A DNA stretch of 64,000 nucleotides from CAWAYR01 sp050250955 (GCA_050250955.1 JBFWNR010000006.1:1-64000), one strand, 5' to 3'. Shown: positions 32,840 through 42,133, numbered from the stretch's first letter. Translations and numbers: made by a program. The notes: generated from the sequence alone by a model not told the origin.

Positions 32840-35392
32840 TCATTCCGTTCGCAGTGCCAGCAGCGGCTGCGTCGCCGCCGCCCGCCGTGCCGGCAGGTAA
32901 CCGGCCGCCAGGCTCACCACCGTCAGCAGCGCCGCCGCCAGCGCCAGCGACGACGGATCGAGGGGCGACAGGCCGAACAGCCGCGACTCGGCGGCGCGGC
33001 CGATCGCATAGGCGCCGGGCAGGCCGACCGCGATGCCGATGCCGGTGAGCAGCACCACGTCGCGCAGCACCAGTCCGAGCACGTCGGGACGGGCGGCGCC
33101 GAGCGCGATGCGGATGCCGATCTCGCGGGTGCGGCGGGCCACCGAGTAGCTCATCAGCCCGTAGAGGCCCACCGCCGCCAGGGTCGTCGCCAGCGCCCCG
33201 AACAGCGTCGAGAGCACGGCCAGCATCCGCTCCACCGCCAGCGACTCGTCCACCGTCGTGGCCAGGGTGGTCATCGAGAACACCGGCAGCCCGCGGTCGG
33301 CGCGCTGCACCGCCTCGCGGGCCAGCGCCGGCAGCGCCGGCGCCGCCGTCGCCGCCGCGCGCACGTAGAACGTGACCTGGCCGATCTCCTCCGATTGCCG
33401 GTACGGCGTGTAGACGACGCGGGGGACGCCGGTATTGGGCACGCGCAGCTGGCCGGTGGCATCGCCCCCCGCTTCCCCGGGCCGCACCTGCCCGTACGAG
33501 GTGTCCTTCACCACGCCGACGATCTCCATCCGCCCGTCGTCGTTCCAGACGCTGTAGCCGACCCGCCGGCCGATCGGGTTCTCGGCGCCGAAGAAGTAAC
33601 GGGCGAACGTCTCGTTGACGATGCAGACCAGCGGCGCGCCGTCGGCATCGCGCTCGGTGAAGTCGCGACCGGCGACGATCGGCACGCCGAGCGTGGCGAA
33701 GTAGCCGGGGCCGATCTCCCACGTCCACGGGTTCATGTCCTCGCCCTGCTGCGGTTCGTAGCCCTGGACGCGGATGGTCCGCTGCGAGGTGCTGCCGGTG
33801 AGGAGCGCGTTGTCGGCCAGCGACACCGAGACGACGCCGGGCTGCCGGCCGAGGTCCTCGGTGAGCTGCGCATAGAGCTGCTTGGTCGCCACCTGCGAGT
33901 GCCCCGACAGCGTCGGATCGATGGCGAAGGTCACGACGTGGTCGGTGTCGAAGCCCGGACCGAGCGTCTTCAGGTTGGACAGGCTGCGGGCGAAGAGGCC
34001 GGCCCCGGCGACCAGCAGCGTCGACAGCGCCACCTGCGCCACCACCAGGGTCTTGCGCAGCCGCGCGTGCTGCACGCCGCCGCCGGCGGCACTGGCCTCC
34101 TCCTTGAGCGCGCGGTTGAGATCGACGGCCGATCCCCGCAGCGCCGGCGCCAGCCCGAACAGCACGGCGGTGAGGGCCGCGGTGACCAGCGTGAAGGTGA
34201 GCACCCGGGCGTCCGGCGTCGTCGTCAGCGCCACGCCGAGGCCGTCGAGCGGCAGGACTCCGAGCAGCAGGTCGCCGAGCCACGCGGCCACGAGCAGGCC
34301 GCAGGCGCCGCCCAGCACCGCCACCACCGCGCTTTCCACCAGCGTCTGGCGTACCAGTCGGGCCCGGCTGGCGCCGACCGCGAGCCGCACGCTCATCTCG
34401 CGCTGGCGTCCGGTCGCCCGCGCCAGCATGAGATTGGCGACGTTCGCGCAGGCGATGAGCAGCACCAGGCCGACCATGCCCATCAGCACCGCCACCGGAC
34501 CGCTGAAATCGCCGCGAATCTGCGACAACCCGCGCGAGGCGTCGTGCAGCACCAGCTGCTTGGCGCGGAAGCGCTCCTTGAAGAGGTCCGACGACGCTGC
34601 GAACTGCGGCACCGCTTCGAGCTCGTAGGCGTTGATCTGCCGGTAGCGGACGTCGGCGGCGGCCTTGGCCTGCTCGCGGCTGACGCCGGGGGCGAGCCGG
34701 CCGACGACGTTCAGCCAGCGCGACTGGCGATCGGCGTAGTCGTCGCGCGTCGGGGTGAGCGCCCGCTTCATCGCCAGCGGCACGAAGAACGCCGGCTGCT
34801 CGTTGGCGAGCACGCCGTAGAACCCCGGCCGGGCCACCCCGACGACGGTCATCGGCGCGGCGTTGACGACCACCTGCCGGCCGACGACGCCGGGATCGCC
34901 GTTGAAGCGTCGTCGCCAGAAGGCGTCGGTGAGGACGATGACGGGATCGCGACCCTCGACGGTGTCTTCTTCGGCGGTGAAGAAACGGCCGAGCGCCGGC
35001 GTCACGCCGAGCACCGCGAACGTGTTGCCCGACACCATCTCGGCGACGACCCGTTCGCTCTCGTCGCCGACGCGGAACGACGCGCTGGCCGGGGCGCGGG
35101 CGATGAGCGCGCTGAATCCCGTGTCGCCCTGCTGCAGGTCGCGGAACATCGGCTGCGAGAACGCGCGGCCGAGCGTCGTACGGCCGCGGAAGGTGCCCGG
35201 GCCGTCGAGCTGCACCAGGTCGTCGGCCGCCGACACCGCCAGGGCGCGCAGCACCACCTGGTCGAGCAGCGAGAAGATCGCCGTGTTGGCGCCGATGCCG
35301 AGGCCGAGCGTGAGCACGACGACGGCGGCGAAACCGGGCGCGCGGCCCAGAGAGCGAAGGGCGTAACGGAGGTCCTGGAGAACCGCGGTCAT
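32840..35392 (-). CDS. Large FtsX/MacB-like ABC permease (ADOP family)
   Basis: 850 aa from ATG 35392; the start was chosen because MTAVLQDLRYALRSLGRAPG is the standard ADOP N-terminus, and the longer open frame upstream is Arg/Pro-rich noise. Two FtsX units are visible: first helix (about 22-45, GFAAVVVLTLGLGIGANTAI), a large extracytoplasmic MacB core, three helices near 270-400 (VLLIACANVANLMLARATGR), a second core, and the last three helices with SYSVARRTREIGIRIALGA and a C-terminal PARRAAATQPLLALRTE. No ATPase gene adjoins it, as is usual for these orphan permeases. Likely role is efflux or lipoprotein/peptide handling; substrate unknown. Confidence 0.92.
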   Translation of the reverse strand: MTAVLQDLRYALRSLGRAPGFAAVVVLTLGLGIGANTAIFSLLDQVVLRALAVSAADDLVQLDGPGTFRGRTTLGRAFSQPMFRDLQQGDTGFSALIARAPASASFRVGDESERVVAEMVSGNTFAVLGVTPALGRFFTAEEDTVEGRDPVIVLTDAFWRRRFNGDPGVVGRQVVVNAAPMTVVGVARPGFYGVLANEQPAFFVPLAMKRALTPTRDDYADRQSRWLNVVGRLAPGVSREQAKAAADVRYRQINAYELEAVPQFAASSDLFKERFRAKQLVLHDASRGLSQIRGDFSGPVAVLMGMVGLVLLIACANVANLMLARATGRQREMSVRLAVGASRARLVRQTLVESAVVAVLGGACGLLVAAWLGDLLLGVLPLDGLGVALTTTPDARVLTFTLVTAALTAVLFGLAPALRGSAVDLNRALKEEASAAGGGVQHARLRKTLVVAQVALSTLLVAGAGLFARSLSNLKTLGPGFDTDHVVTFAIDPTLSGHSQVATKQLYAQLTEDLGRQPGVVSVSLADNALLTGSTSQRTIRVQGYEPQQGEDMNPWTWEIGPGYFATLGVPIVAGRDFTERDADGAPLVCIVNETFARYFFGAENPIGRRVGYSVWNDDGRMEIVGVVKDTSYGQVRPGEAGGDATGQLRVPNTGVPRVVYTPYRQSEEIGQVTFYVRAAATAAPALPALAREAVQRADRGLPVFSMTTLATTVDESLAVERMLAVLSTLFGALATTLAAVGLYGLMSYSVARRTREIGIRIALGAARPDVLGLVLRDVVLLTGIGIAVGLPGAYAIGRAAESRLFGLSPLDPSSLALAAALLTVVSLAAGYLPARRAAATQPLLALRTE

Positions 35393-35590
35393 GGCGACCG
35401 GGGTGGCGAATCCCGTGCCAGGATTTCGCCGGAGGGGCGGCCGTCGGCGCGTCGATTTCGTCCGAAGGACGCCGGCAAGGGCGCGCGGGGTGTCCGGTGG
35501 CGCGCCAGGTTGTCCGGGCATGGGACGAGACGGGAACCGCCCTCTGGGGGAGTCGGCGGCGCGGCGTCGGTGACGATAGCGTGATCCGCC

Positions 35591-35640
35591 ACCGCCGGTG
35601 CCAGGCACCGAAGGGCCCGGCGGTGCCTGGCACGAACGGT
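35591..35640. repeat. Dispersed palindromic repeat (second copy of the GGTGCCAGGCACC hairpin)
   Basis: 35591-35610 and 35621-35640 can pair: CGTGCCAGGCACCG-like arms plus outer ACCG/CGGT. The core GGTGCCAGGCACC / GGTGCCTGGCAC is the same as in the hairpin at 30155-30200. Here it sits between divergent genes, so it is not simply a terminator and looks like a mobile or REP-like intergenic repeat. Confidence 0.65.
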
Positions 35641-35673
35641 GTTCAGTCACGAAAGCGTCAGTAGAATCCGGAC

Positions 35674-36237
35674 ATGCCGCCGGAGCTGCAGCGCCTGCTC
35701 GACGAGATCGCCGCCGCCGAAGCCGACGCGCGCGCCCTGGCCGCCTCCCTCACCGACGCCCAAGCCAACTGGCAGCCCGGCGGCGGCACCGGGTGGAGCG
35801 TGGCGCAGTGTCTCGACCACCTGGCGCTCAGCAACAGCGCCTATACGAGCCACTTCCTGCCGGTCGCCGAGCGGGCTCGCGGCGCCGGCCCGACGCCCTT
35901 CACCGGCCTGGCGCCGACGGCCATCGGCCGCTGGTTCGTCGGGACGCTCGAGCCGCCGCCGCGACGGAAGATCAAGACCTTCGAGAAGCTGGTCCCGCCC
36001 TCGTCGATGCCGCTGGCCGACGCGCTCGCCGCTTACGTCGGGAGCCACGATCCGTATCGCCGGCTCGTGGCCCTCGCCGCCGAGCTCGACCCGAACCGCG
36101 TCGTCGCCGCCAACCCCTTCCTCGGCTGGGTACGGATGCGGCTGTCCACGGCGCTGCTGGTCGTGCCGGCCCACGACCGGCGACACCTATGGCAGGCGCG
36201 CCGCGTCGTCGAGGCGCCGGGATTTCCGCGCAGCTGA
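35674..36237 (+). CDS. DinB superfamily protein
   Basis: 187 aa. The helical bundle pattern with the DinB metal-binding His set is present: first His in GWSVAQCLDHLALSN (residue about 50) and the later pair in VPAHDRRHLWQARRVV near the C-terminus. Members bind a divalent metal and include thiol transferases such as mycothiol- or bacillithiol-dependent enzymes, but most are of unknown function. The gene stands alone between a divergent permease and a convergent monooxygenase-like gene, with a palindromic repeat upstream. Confidence 0.87.
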   Translation: MPPELQRLLDEIAAAEADARALAASLTDAQANWQPGGGTGWSVAQCLDHLALSNSAYTSHFLPVAERARGAGPTPFTGLAPTAIGRWFVGTLEPPPRRKIKTFEKLVPPSSMPLADALAAYVGSHDPYRRLVALAAELDPNRVVAANPFLGWVRMRLSTALLVVPAHDRRHLWQARRVVEAPGFPRS

Positions 36238-36264
36238 CCGGCGCGGCCACCCGCGAGGCGCCCC

Positions 36265-37626
36265 TCAGCGCGGCGTGGCCGTCACCGGCAGCACGTGCCA
36301 GGTGAAGCTGGTGAACATCATCTCCTCCCAGGTCTGATCGCCCCACCAGACCTCGGCCGTGGCATCGGGATTCGACTTGTTCGCCGTCGAGTTGTCGTAC
36401 CAGGCGGAGGCCTTGACGACGGTGCCGGCCGGCAGCCGCATCGGCGTCTCGAACTGGTACTCGTGCTGCCATTCGAAGTCGTAGTTCGGCACCGACAGCA
36501 TCGGCTCGCGCCGGCCGTCCGGGTAGACCGCCTCGTAGTACCAGCGGATGCCGCGCACGTGGGTGTGCGGCGTCATGCTGAAGAGCAGCAGGTCGCGGTT
36601 GAGCGTCATCTCGGCGTCGACGCGGTGATTGGCCGCCCCGGCCGGGATGTGCAGCGAGCCGTTCACCAGCGCCGTCCCGCCCAGCGGCATCCGCGGCGCC
36701 TCCTTCGCAAAGACCAGGCCCATGCGCGTGCGGTCGGTCGTCTCGGTCCCGGTGGCGGTGTAGTGCATCTGGAACACCAGCGACGTGCCCTTGGGCAACC
36801 GCATCGCCGTGCCCGCCGGGAAGACGCGGTGGCCGTTGCCGGGCACGAAGCCGCCGAGCGAGCCGCTCAGCCCGCGCGGCCGCGGGCGGGCGTTGGCGAA
36901 CACCTTGCGTTGGCCCTCGGGGAGCGGATCGCCGCCGGTCTGCCCGGCAGGAATGTCCATCCCCTCGGCGAAGGTCACCGTCCCGCGCGGCCTTGGCCTG
37001 GCCGGGGTGCCGGGCGCCGCGGCCGGCGCCGCCGGGGGCCGCAGGTAGACGATCACGTGGTGCACCGCCGCGCGATTGCCCGGTCGCACTTCCCACGCCT
37101 GCACCCAGCGGTCCTCGTCGTAGTTGGCCGGGACCTCGAAGTACACGTACGGGATCTCGCCAGCGGCGGGAATCGGGTAGTCCTCCTGCATCTCCAGGAC
37201 GGCATCTGGCTGGCCGATCGACCAGCCGTCGGCGTATCGCGGCGCCGCCGGCAAGTCCTTCGCGTCGCCCTCAGGCGCACCGGCGGAGACCCACGCCGCG
37301 ATCGTGGAAATCTGCGCCTCGGTCAGCCGCCGCGCGTTGGCGAAGTGGCCGATCGCCGGATCGGCATGCCACGGCGGCATCGTCCCGTCGGCCACCTTGG
37401 CGGCGATGGCCCGGGCCCACGGCCGCACCTCCTTGTAGGAGAGCAGCGACATCGGCGCCACCTCGCCGGGGCGATGGCAGGTGGTGCACTGGGCGAAGAG
37501 GATCGGCGCAACGTCCCGGGTGTAGGTCGGGGCCGCCGCGGGGGTCTGGGCGATGGCGGTGTGCGGCGCCAGCAGTGCGGCGACGAACACGACCGGGCAG
37601 GCGAGTCTCATCCGCATGCCGGCCAT
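36265..37626 (-). CDS. Exported haem-c plus copper type II monooxygenase-like (PHM-like) protein
   Basis: 453 aa from ATG 37626 (ATG 37617 is also possible), signal peptide 1-27. Residues 35-120 look like a cytochrome c domain with one haem motif CTTCH (47-51) and APMSLLSYKEVRPWA, MPPWHADP. The rest resembles copper ascorbate-dependent monooxygenases: His-His at 189-190 (RAAVHHVIVYLRP), QMHYT (His288), then HTH (354, 356, in TPHTHVRGIRWYYEAVYPDG). These match the two-copper ligand pattern of peptidylglycine monooxygenase in order and spacing type. Such cytochrome-PHM fusions are widespread in Acidobacteriota; the substrate is unknown. Electrons may be supplied by the haem domain instead of ascorbate. 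Confidence 0.82.
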   Translation of the reverse strand: MAGMRMRLACPVVFVAALLAPHTAIAQTPAAAPTYTRDVAPILFAQCTTCHRPGEVAPMSLLSYKEVRPWARAIAAKVADGTMPPWHADPAIGHFANARRLTEAQISTIAAWVSAGAPEGDAKDLPAAPRYADGWSIGQPDAVLEMQEDYPIPAAGEIPYVYFEVPANYDEDRWVQAWEVRPGNRAAVHHVIVYLRPPAAPAAAPGTPARPRPRGTVTFAEGMDIPAGQTGGDPLPEGQRKVFANARPRPRGLSGSLGGFVPGNGHRVFPAGTAMRLPKGTSLVFQMHYTATGTETTDRTRMGLVFAKEAPRMPLGGTALVNGSLHIPAGAANHRVDAEMTLNRDLLLFSMTPHTHVRGIRWYYEAVYPDGRREPMLSVPNYDFEWQHEYQFETPMRLPAGTVVKASAWYDNSTANKSNPDATAEVWWGDQTWEEMMFTSFTWHVLPVTATPR

Positions 37627-37670
37627 TATGGACCCGGCCCAGCCCGAGGCAAGCGGAATCGCGGCGTGGA

Positions 37671-38939
37671 TCAGCCGCGCATCCACCCGCCGAGGCGCCG
37701 CAACCCCTCGGTGATCCTGGCGTGATCCCGCACCAGCGGCCCGTAGGACACGCGCACGCCGTTGGCGATCGACGGGCCGAATCCGCGGCCGGGCACCAGC
37801 AGCACGCCGGTGGCCTTGAGCGCGTCCGGCACGAACTGGTCGGCGTCGCGGCCGACGTCCATCACGGTGTAAAGGCCGCCGAAGGGATCCAGGCGCCGCA
37901 TGCCGATGTGTGCGTCGATGGCCGCCAGCGTCACCGTGGCCGCTTCGCGGTAGAGCGCATTCGTGTCGTCCACGTAGCGGCGCAGCGATCCGTCGTCGAT
38001 CGCCCGGGCCAGGAAGCGCGCCATGGCCATCTGCGACAGCGTGTCGGGGCACAGGATGCTGCACTGCTGGACGCGCTCGATGGCATCTACCACCGCCGTG
38101 GAGGCTTCGATCCAGCCCAGGCGCCGGCCCAGCCCGCGCGCCCACTTCGAGTTGGAATGGATGGCGATGAGGTGCGGGTGGTCGGTGGGCGACCAGCGGT
38201 AGTACTCGGGCGTGGCCTGGAAATACTGGCACTTGTAGGCGCAGTCGATGGCCAACCACGAGCCCGCCGCCGCCGTGCGCTCCAGCATCAGCTCGGCGAG
38301 CGCCTGCGGCACCACCTGGCTGGTGGGGTTGTCGGGCGCGCCGAAGAGGACCAGCTTCGGACGGTGCTGGTCGAAGAGGCGAATGAAGTCGCGGGCCACG
38401 CCCTCGGGATCGGCCTGCGGGCGGTAGGTCCACGTCGCCGCGTCGACGACCGGCAGCCGGACGATCCGCGCCCCCGGCGCCACGAAGCCGATCTGGCCCT
38501 CGTAGTTGGCGTAGGTCGGGTCGAGCAGCATCACGGCGTCGCCGGGATCGAGGAGCGTCGTGAACAGGTCGCGGGTGATCTGGCTGCTGCCCAGGCCGAT
38601 GGCGACGTGTTCCGGGCCGAGCCGCGGGACGGCGAAGAGATGGGCGTCGAAGCGGGCGATCTGCTCGCGGCAGGCGAGGTCGCCGAGCGTCGCCGTGTAG
38701 GCGCCGCTGCGGTGGAAGGTCTCGGGATCGTTGACGATGTCCTGGTAGGCCTGCCGGAAGGCCTCGGGGGCTTCGTGGTTGACCCAGCCGCCACCGAACG
38801 AGATCACGTCGTCGGGGTCGAGCCCCATCGCCAGGATGTTCTTCCGCTCGGCCATCTTCATGATCTGGCGGATGGGCGACGGCGTTCCCAGTTGGGACTG
38901 CACCAGGGACGACAGCGGAGGGGCGGTGGTCGAGGCCAT
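37671..38939 (-). CDS. PLP-dependent aminotransferase, class I/II fold
   Basis: 422 aa from ATG 38939. PLP-site residues are recognisable: GLGSSQITRDLFTTLLDPGD (cofactor-phosphate loop), APDNPTSQV (Asn204), LAIDCAYK (Asp232), and the Schiff-base Lys265 in HSNSKWARGLGRRLGW. The C-terminal substrate Arg region is NGVRVSYGPL. The fold type I assignment is firm; substrate specificity is not. The N-terminus has no signal peptide, so it is cytosolic. It is divergent from the permease at 39002 with a 62-bp gap and lies 44 bp upstream of the monooxygenase-like gene on the same strand. Confidence 0.88.
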   Translation of the reverse strand: MASTTAPPLSSLVQSQLGTPSPIRQIMKMAERKNILAMGLDPDDVISFGGGWVNHEAPEAFRQAYQDIVNDPETFHRSGAYTATLGDLACREQIARFDAHLFAVPRLGPEHVAIGLGSSQITRDLFTTLLDPGDAVMLLDPTYANYEGQIGFVAPGARIVRLPVVDAATWTYRPQADPEGVARDFIRLFDQHRPKLVLFGAPDNPTSQVVPQALAELMLERTAAAGSWLAIDCAYKCQYFQATPEYYRWSPTDHPHLIAIHSNSKWARGLGRRLGWIEASTAVVDAIERVQQCSILCPDTLSQMAMARFLARAIDDGSLRRYVDDTNALYREAATVTLAAIDAHIGMRRLDPFGGLYTVMDVGRDADQFVPDALKATGVLLVPGRGFGPSIANGVRVSYGPLVRDHARITEGLRRLGGWMRG

Positions 38940-39001
38940 CCGGGCATTGTAGGGCGACAACCCTCGACCCGGCCGGCCCGTCTAACCCGCCCGGGGGCAC
39001 G

Positions 39002-41458
39002 ATGGCACTCGATGGATTGAGGCGCGACGTGACGGTCGGGGTTCGCGGGCTGCTCCGGGCGCTAGGATTCGCCGCCGCGGCGCTGGTCACCCTGGCGCTC
39101 GGCATCGGCGCCACCGCGGCGATCTTCACCGTGGTCCGTGCGGTGCTGCTGGCCCCGCTCCCCTACAGCGAGCCGGACCGGCGCGTGCAGGTCTGGAGCC
39201 GCTGGGTCAGCTTCGACAAGACCTGGCTCTCCGACCAGGAGATCTTCGACTACCAGCGGCTGGCGCGGACCCTCACCGACGTCGCCGGCTGGACCTCGGC
39301 GCAGCAGAACCTCACCGGTGACGGCGAGCCGCTGCGCGTCGGCGTCGGGCTGGTGACCGCCAACACGTTCGACGTCCTGGGTGCCACGCCGCTGCTCGGC
39401 CGGGTGATCGCGCCCGCCGAGGACCGCCCCAACGCCCCGCCCGTCGCCGTGCTCGGGTATCCGCTGTGGCAGACGCGCTACGGCGGCGACCCCTCGATCG
39501 TGGGCCGGCGGATTCTCCTCAACGATGTCCCGGTCGAGGTGGTGGGAGTCATGCCGCAAGGCTTCCGCCTGCCGACCGACTTCACCGAGGAGGCCGCCGA
39601 GCCCACCGAGTTGTGGCGCGCCCTGCAGCTCGACGAAGCCAACGCCCAGCGCGGCTCCCACGGCTACTACGGCGCCGCGGTGCTGGCCCCGGGCCAGACG
39701 GCGGCCAGCGCCACCGCGGAGCTGCGGGCGCTCACCGCCGCCATGACCGAGCAGGGGCTCTATCCCGAGCCGATGCGCTTCTCGGCGTTCGCCACCAGCC
39801 TGGACGACGAGATCCGCGGCGGGATTCGCCCGGCGTTGTGGTTGTTGATGGGCGCGGTGGCCTGCCTGCTGCTCATCGCCTGCGCCAACGTCGCCAACCT
39901 GCTGCTGGTGCGCGGCGATGCGCGCGCCCGCGAGCTGGCCGTGCGCTCGGCGATCGGCGCCTCGGCCGAGCGGCTCGTCCGCCAGCTGCTCACCGAGAGC
40001 GTGCTGCTGGCCGTCGTCGGCGCCGCGCTGGGACTTGGCGTCGCCGCCCTCGGCCTCCGCCTGCTGGTGGCGCTCGACCCCGCCAGCCTGCCGCCGTTGA
40101 CGCCGCTGGCCATCGATCCCACGGTGGTCGGCTTCACGCTCCTCGTCGCCGTGGTGACGACGCTGCTCTTCGGCCTGCTGCCGGCGTTGCGGACGCTGCG
40201 CGTCAACCTGGTCGAGTCGCTGCGCGAGGGCACCCAGCAGGCGACGGCCGGCGCTGCCCGGCAGCGGCTGCGCGGCGCCCTGGTCGTGGTCGAGGTGTCA
40301 CTCGCCGTGGTCCTGGTGATTGCCGCCGGGCTGATGGGCCGCAGCCTCGCGGCGTTGGGCCGGGTGCCGCTCGGCTTCGATCCGGAGGGCGTCCTCACCC
40401 TGCGCCTCGCTGTACCGGCCACGCGCTACGACACGCCGGAAAAGGTGATCGCGTTCTACCGGCAGCTGGTCGAGCGCGTACGCGCACTGCCCGGCGTCGA
40501 GGCGGCCGGGGCCGTCCGGGCGCTGCCGTTGGCGACGACGATTGGCGACTTCGGACTGGACATCGACGGCTTCGTGGAGTCGCCGGGCAGGAACGCCAAG
40601 GGCGACTGGCAGATCGTCAGCGACGGCGCCTTCGAGGCGATGGGGACGCGGTTGCTGCGCGGCCGCTGGTTCACCGGCGCCGACACCGAGGACACCCAGC
40701 CGGTGATGGTCGTCAACGAGACGATGGCGCGCACCTACTGGCCCAACGGCGAAGCGCTGGGCGGCCGGGTGCGCGTCGGCAGCAACATGACGCGTCCAGA
40801 AGCGGTGGTGGTCGGCATCGTCGCCGACGAGCGGCACAACGGCGTCACCGGCATCGTGAAGGAGAAGTTCTACGTCCCACACAGCCAGTGGCACCTGGTC
40901 ACCGGCGGCAACCTGATTCGCAACGCCTTTCTCGTCGTCCGCCTGCCCGGCAATCCGATGAGCGCAGCGGCGCCGATTCGGGCCATCGTGCGCGAGCTCG
41001 ACCCGGCGCTGCCGGTGGCTGCGGTCCGGCCGATGTCCGAGGTGGTGGCGACGGCCCTGGCCACGCCGCGGCTCACCGGATTCCTGCTCGGGACCTTCGC
41101 CGCCATCGCCCTGGCGCTCGCCGTCATCGGCCTCTACGGGGTGCTGTCGTACCTGGTGGCGCGCCGCACCCACGAGATCGGCATCCGCATGGCGATGGGC
41201 GCCGACCGCGGTCAGGTGCTCGGGATGATCGTGCGCAACGGCCTCGGCCTGGCCGGCGCCGGCATCGCACTCGGCCTGGTCGCGGCGCTGGCGTTGTCGC
41301 GGCTGCTCCGGGCGCTGCTCTACGACGTCACGGCCACGGACCCGCTCACCTACGGGCTCGTGCCGCTGGCGCTGCTGGCCGTGGCCGTGCTCGCCAGCCT
41401 GGTGCCGGCGTGGCGGGCGGTGCGGGTGAGCCCGCTGGTGGCGCTGCGCTCGGAATAG
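39002..41458 (+). CDS. Large FtsX/MacB-like ABC permease (ADOP family), second copy
   Basis: 818 aa. Same plan as the permease at 32840-35392: N-terminal helix with LVTLALGIGATAAIFTVVRA, a MacB periplasmic core (FDVLGATPLLGR, GYPLWQTRYGGDP), central helices (CLLLIACANVANLLLVRGDA, RARELAVRSAIGAS), a second core with TGADTEDTQPVMVVNE, and the terminal triad with SYLVARRTHEIGIRMAMGAD and PAWRAVRVSPLVALRSE. No partner ATPase or MacA-like adaptor lies nearby. Sequence divergence from the first copy is considerable, so these are old paralogues rather than a recent duplication. Confidence 0.92.
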   Translation: MALDGLRRDVTVGVRGLLRALGFAAAALVTLALGIGATAAIFTVVRAVLLAPLPYSEPDRRVQVWSRWVSFDKTWLSDQEIFDYQRLARTLTDVAGWTSAQQNLTGDGEPLRVGVGLVTANTFDVLGATPLLGRVIAPAEDRPNAPPVAVLGYPLWQTRYGGDPSIVGRRILLNDVPVEVVGVMPQGFRLPTDFTEEAAEPTELWRALQLDEANAQRGSHGYYGAAVLAPGQTAASATAELRALTAAMTEQGLYPEPMRFSAFATSLDDEIRGGIRPALWLLMGAVACLLLIACANVANLLLVRGDARARELAVRSAIGASAERLVRQLLTESVLLAVVGAALGLGVAALGLRLLVALDPASLPPLTPLAIDPTVVGFTLLVAVVTTLLFGLLPALRTLRVNLVESLREGTQQATAGAARQRLRGALVVVEVSLAVVLVIAAGLMGRSLAALGRVPLGFDPEGVLTLRLAVPATRYDTPEKVIAFYRQLVERVRALPGVEAAGAVRALPLATTIGDFGLDIDGFVESPGRNAKGDWQIVSDGAFEAMGTRLLRGRWFTGADTEDTQPVMVVNETMARTYWPNGEALGGRVRVGSNMTRPEAVVVGIVADERHNGVTGIVKEKFYVPHSQWHLVTGGNLIRNAFLVVRLPGNPMSAAAPIRAIVRELDPALPVAAVRPMSEVVATALATPRLTGFLLGTFAAIALALAVIGLYGVLSYLVARRTHEIGIRMAMGADRGQVLGMIVRNGLGLAGAGIALGLVAALALSRLLRALLYDVTATDPLTYGLVPLALLAVAVLASLVPAWRAVRVSPLVALRSE

Positions 41459-41466
41459 ACAGCGCG

Positions 41467-41871
41467 TCAGGGCGCGATCACTCGGAGTCGCGGGAAGTAG
41501 TGGCGGTATCTGCGGGCGTCACGCGTGAGGAGCGTATGGCCGGCCACGGCGGCATGGGCGCCGATGTAGAAGTCGGGCAGCGGCGCTGACATCGTGCCGC
41601 CGCGGCGCCGGTACTGCACGAACGCCCGGCCGGCCAGGAACGCCGCCTCCCGGGGCAACGGCTCCCGACGCACGTAGGACTCGGGGAGCGCGGCATCGAC
41701 ATCTTCCAGCCGGTCGAACCCGGCGGCGACCTCGGCGAAGACGATCGGGTTGATGACGAGCGCACCGCGGGTGGCAGCCCGGGTCAGCATCGCGTCGGAC
41801 CACTCGCGCCACTCGGAGTCCTCGTCGAACAGGTCGATGAGGACGTTCGAGTCAACGAGGGTCGAGCTCAT
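41467..41871 (-). CDS. vapC: VapC-type PIN-domain toxin
   Basis: 134 aa, standard VapC length. The four acidic active-site residues are in place: Asp7 (TLVDSNVLIDL), Glu47 (INPIVFAEVA), Asp100 (APLPDFYIGAHA) and Asp118 (LLTRDARRYRHYFP). These ribonucleases cut tRNA or rRNA when released from their antitoxin. The start overlaps the end of the antitoxin gene by 20 bp, as expected for a VapBC operon. The toxin stop is 8 bp from the convergent stop of the ADOP permease. It is not flanked by attC sites, so this pair is outside the cassette system. Confidence 0.92.
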   Translation of the reverse strand: MSSTLVDSNVLIDLFDEDSEWREWSDAMLTRAATRGALVINPIVFAEVAAGFDRLEDVDAALPESYVRREPLPREAAFLAGRAFVQYRRRGGTMSAPLPDFYIGAHAAVAGHTLLTRDARRYRHYFPRLRVIAP

Positions 41872-42103
41872 CGGGCTCCTCGCGCAGCAGCTTCAGCAGA
41901 TCGCGACTGCTCATCCGCATCTTCGTCCCGTGCGTCTTCAGGTGGCCGACGAGGCGCTCGGCGCGCGACGGCGCGCCCCGCTTCAGGCGGATCACGGCGG
42001 CGCCGCGTTCGACCGCGAACTCGACCTCGGTGTCGGGCAGCAACCCCAGCCGTTCGCGGATGTCCTGGGGAATCGTCACCTGGCCCTTGCTGGTGATGCG
42101 CAT
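41852..42103 (-). CDS. vapB: VapB/AbrB-type antitoxin
   Basis: 83 aa from ATG 42103. The N-terminal MRITSKGQVTIPQDIRERLG is the textbook SpoVT-AbrB DNA-binding hairpin, followed by LLPDTEVEFAVERGAAVIRL. The C-terminal part (about 48-83) is a charged helix that should bind the PIN toxin. It precedes and overlaps vapC. Directly upstream, 42104-42133 contains repeated GTAAGAAT and a palindrome, the probable autoregulatory operator, with TATATT (minus strand) as a possible -10 element. Confidence 0.92.
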   Translation of the reverse strand: MRITSKGQVTIPQDIRERLGLLPDTEVEFAVERGAAVIRLKRGAPSRAERLVGHLKTHGTKMRMSSRDLLKLLREEPDELDPR

Positions 42104-42133
42104 GGTAAGAATATAACCAGTAAGAATCTTACC
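42104..42133 (-). promoter_or_regulatory. Operator/promoter of the vapBC operon
   Basis: GTAAGAATCTTAC (42120-42132) is a 6+6 palindrome around one base, and GTAAGAAT recurs at 42105-42112, 15 bp away. The repeats lie immediately before the vapB ATG. On the minus strand TATATT between them could serve as -10. The AT-rich make-up stands out from the GC-rich surroundings. Confidence 0.7.
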
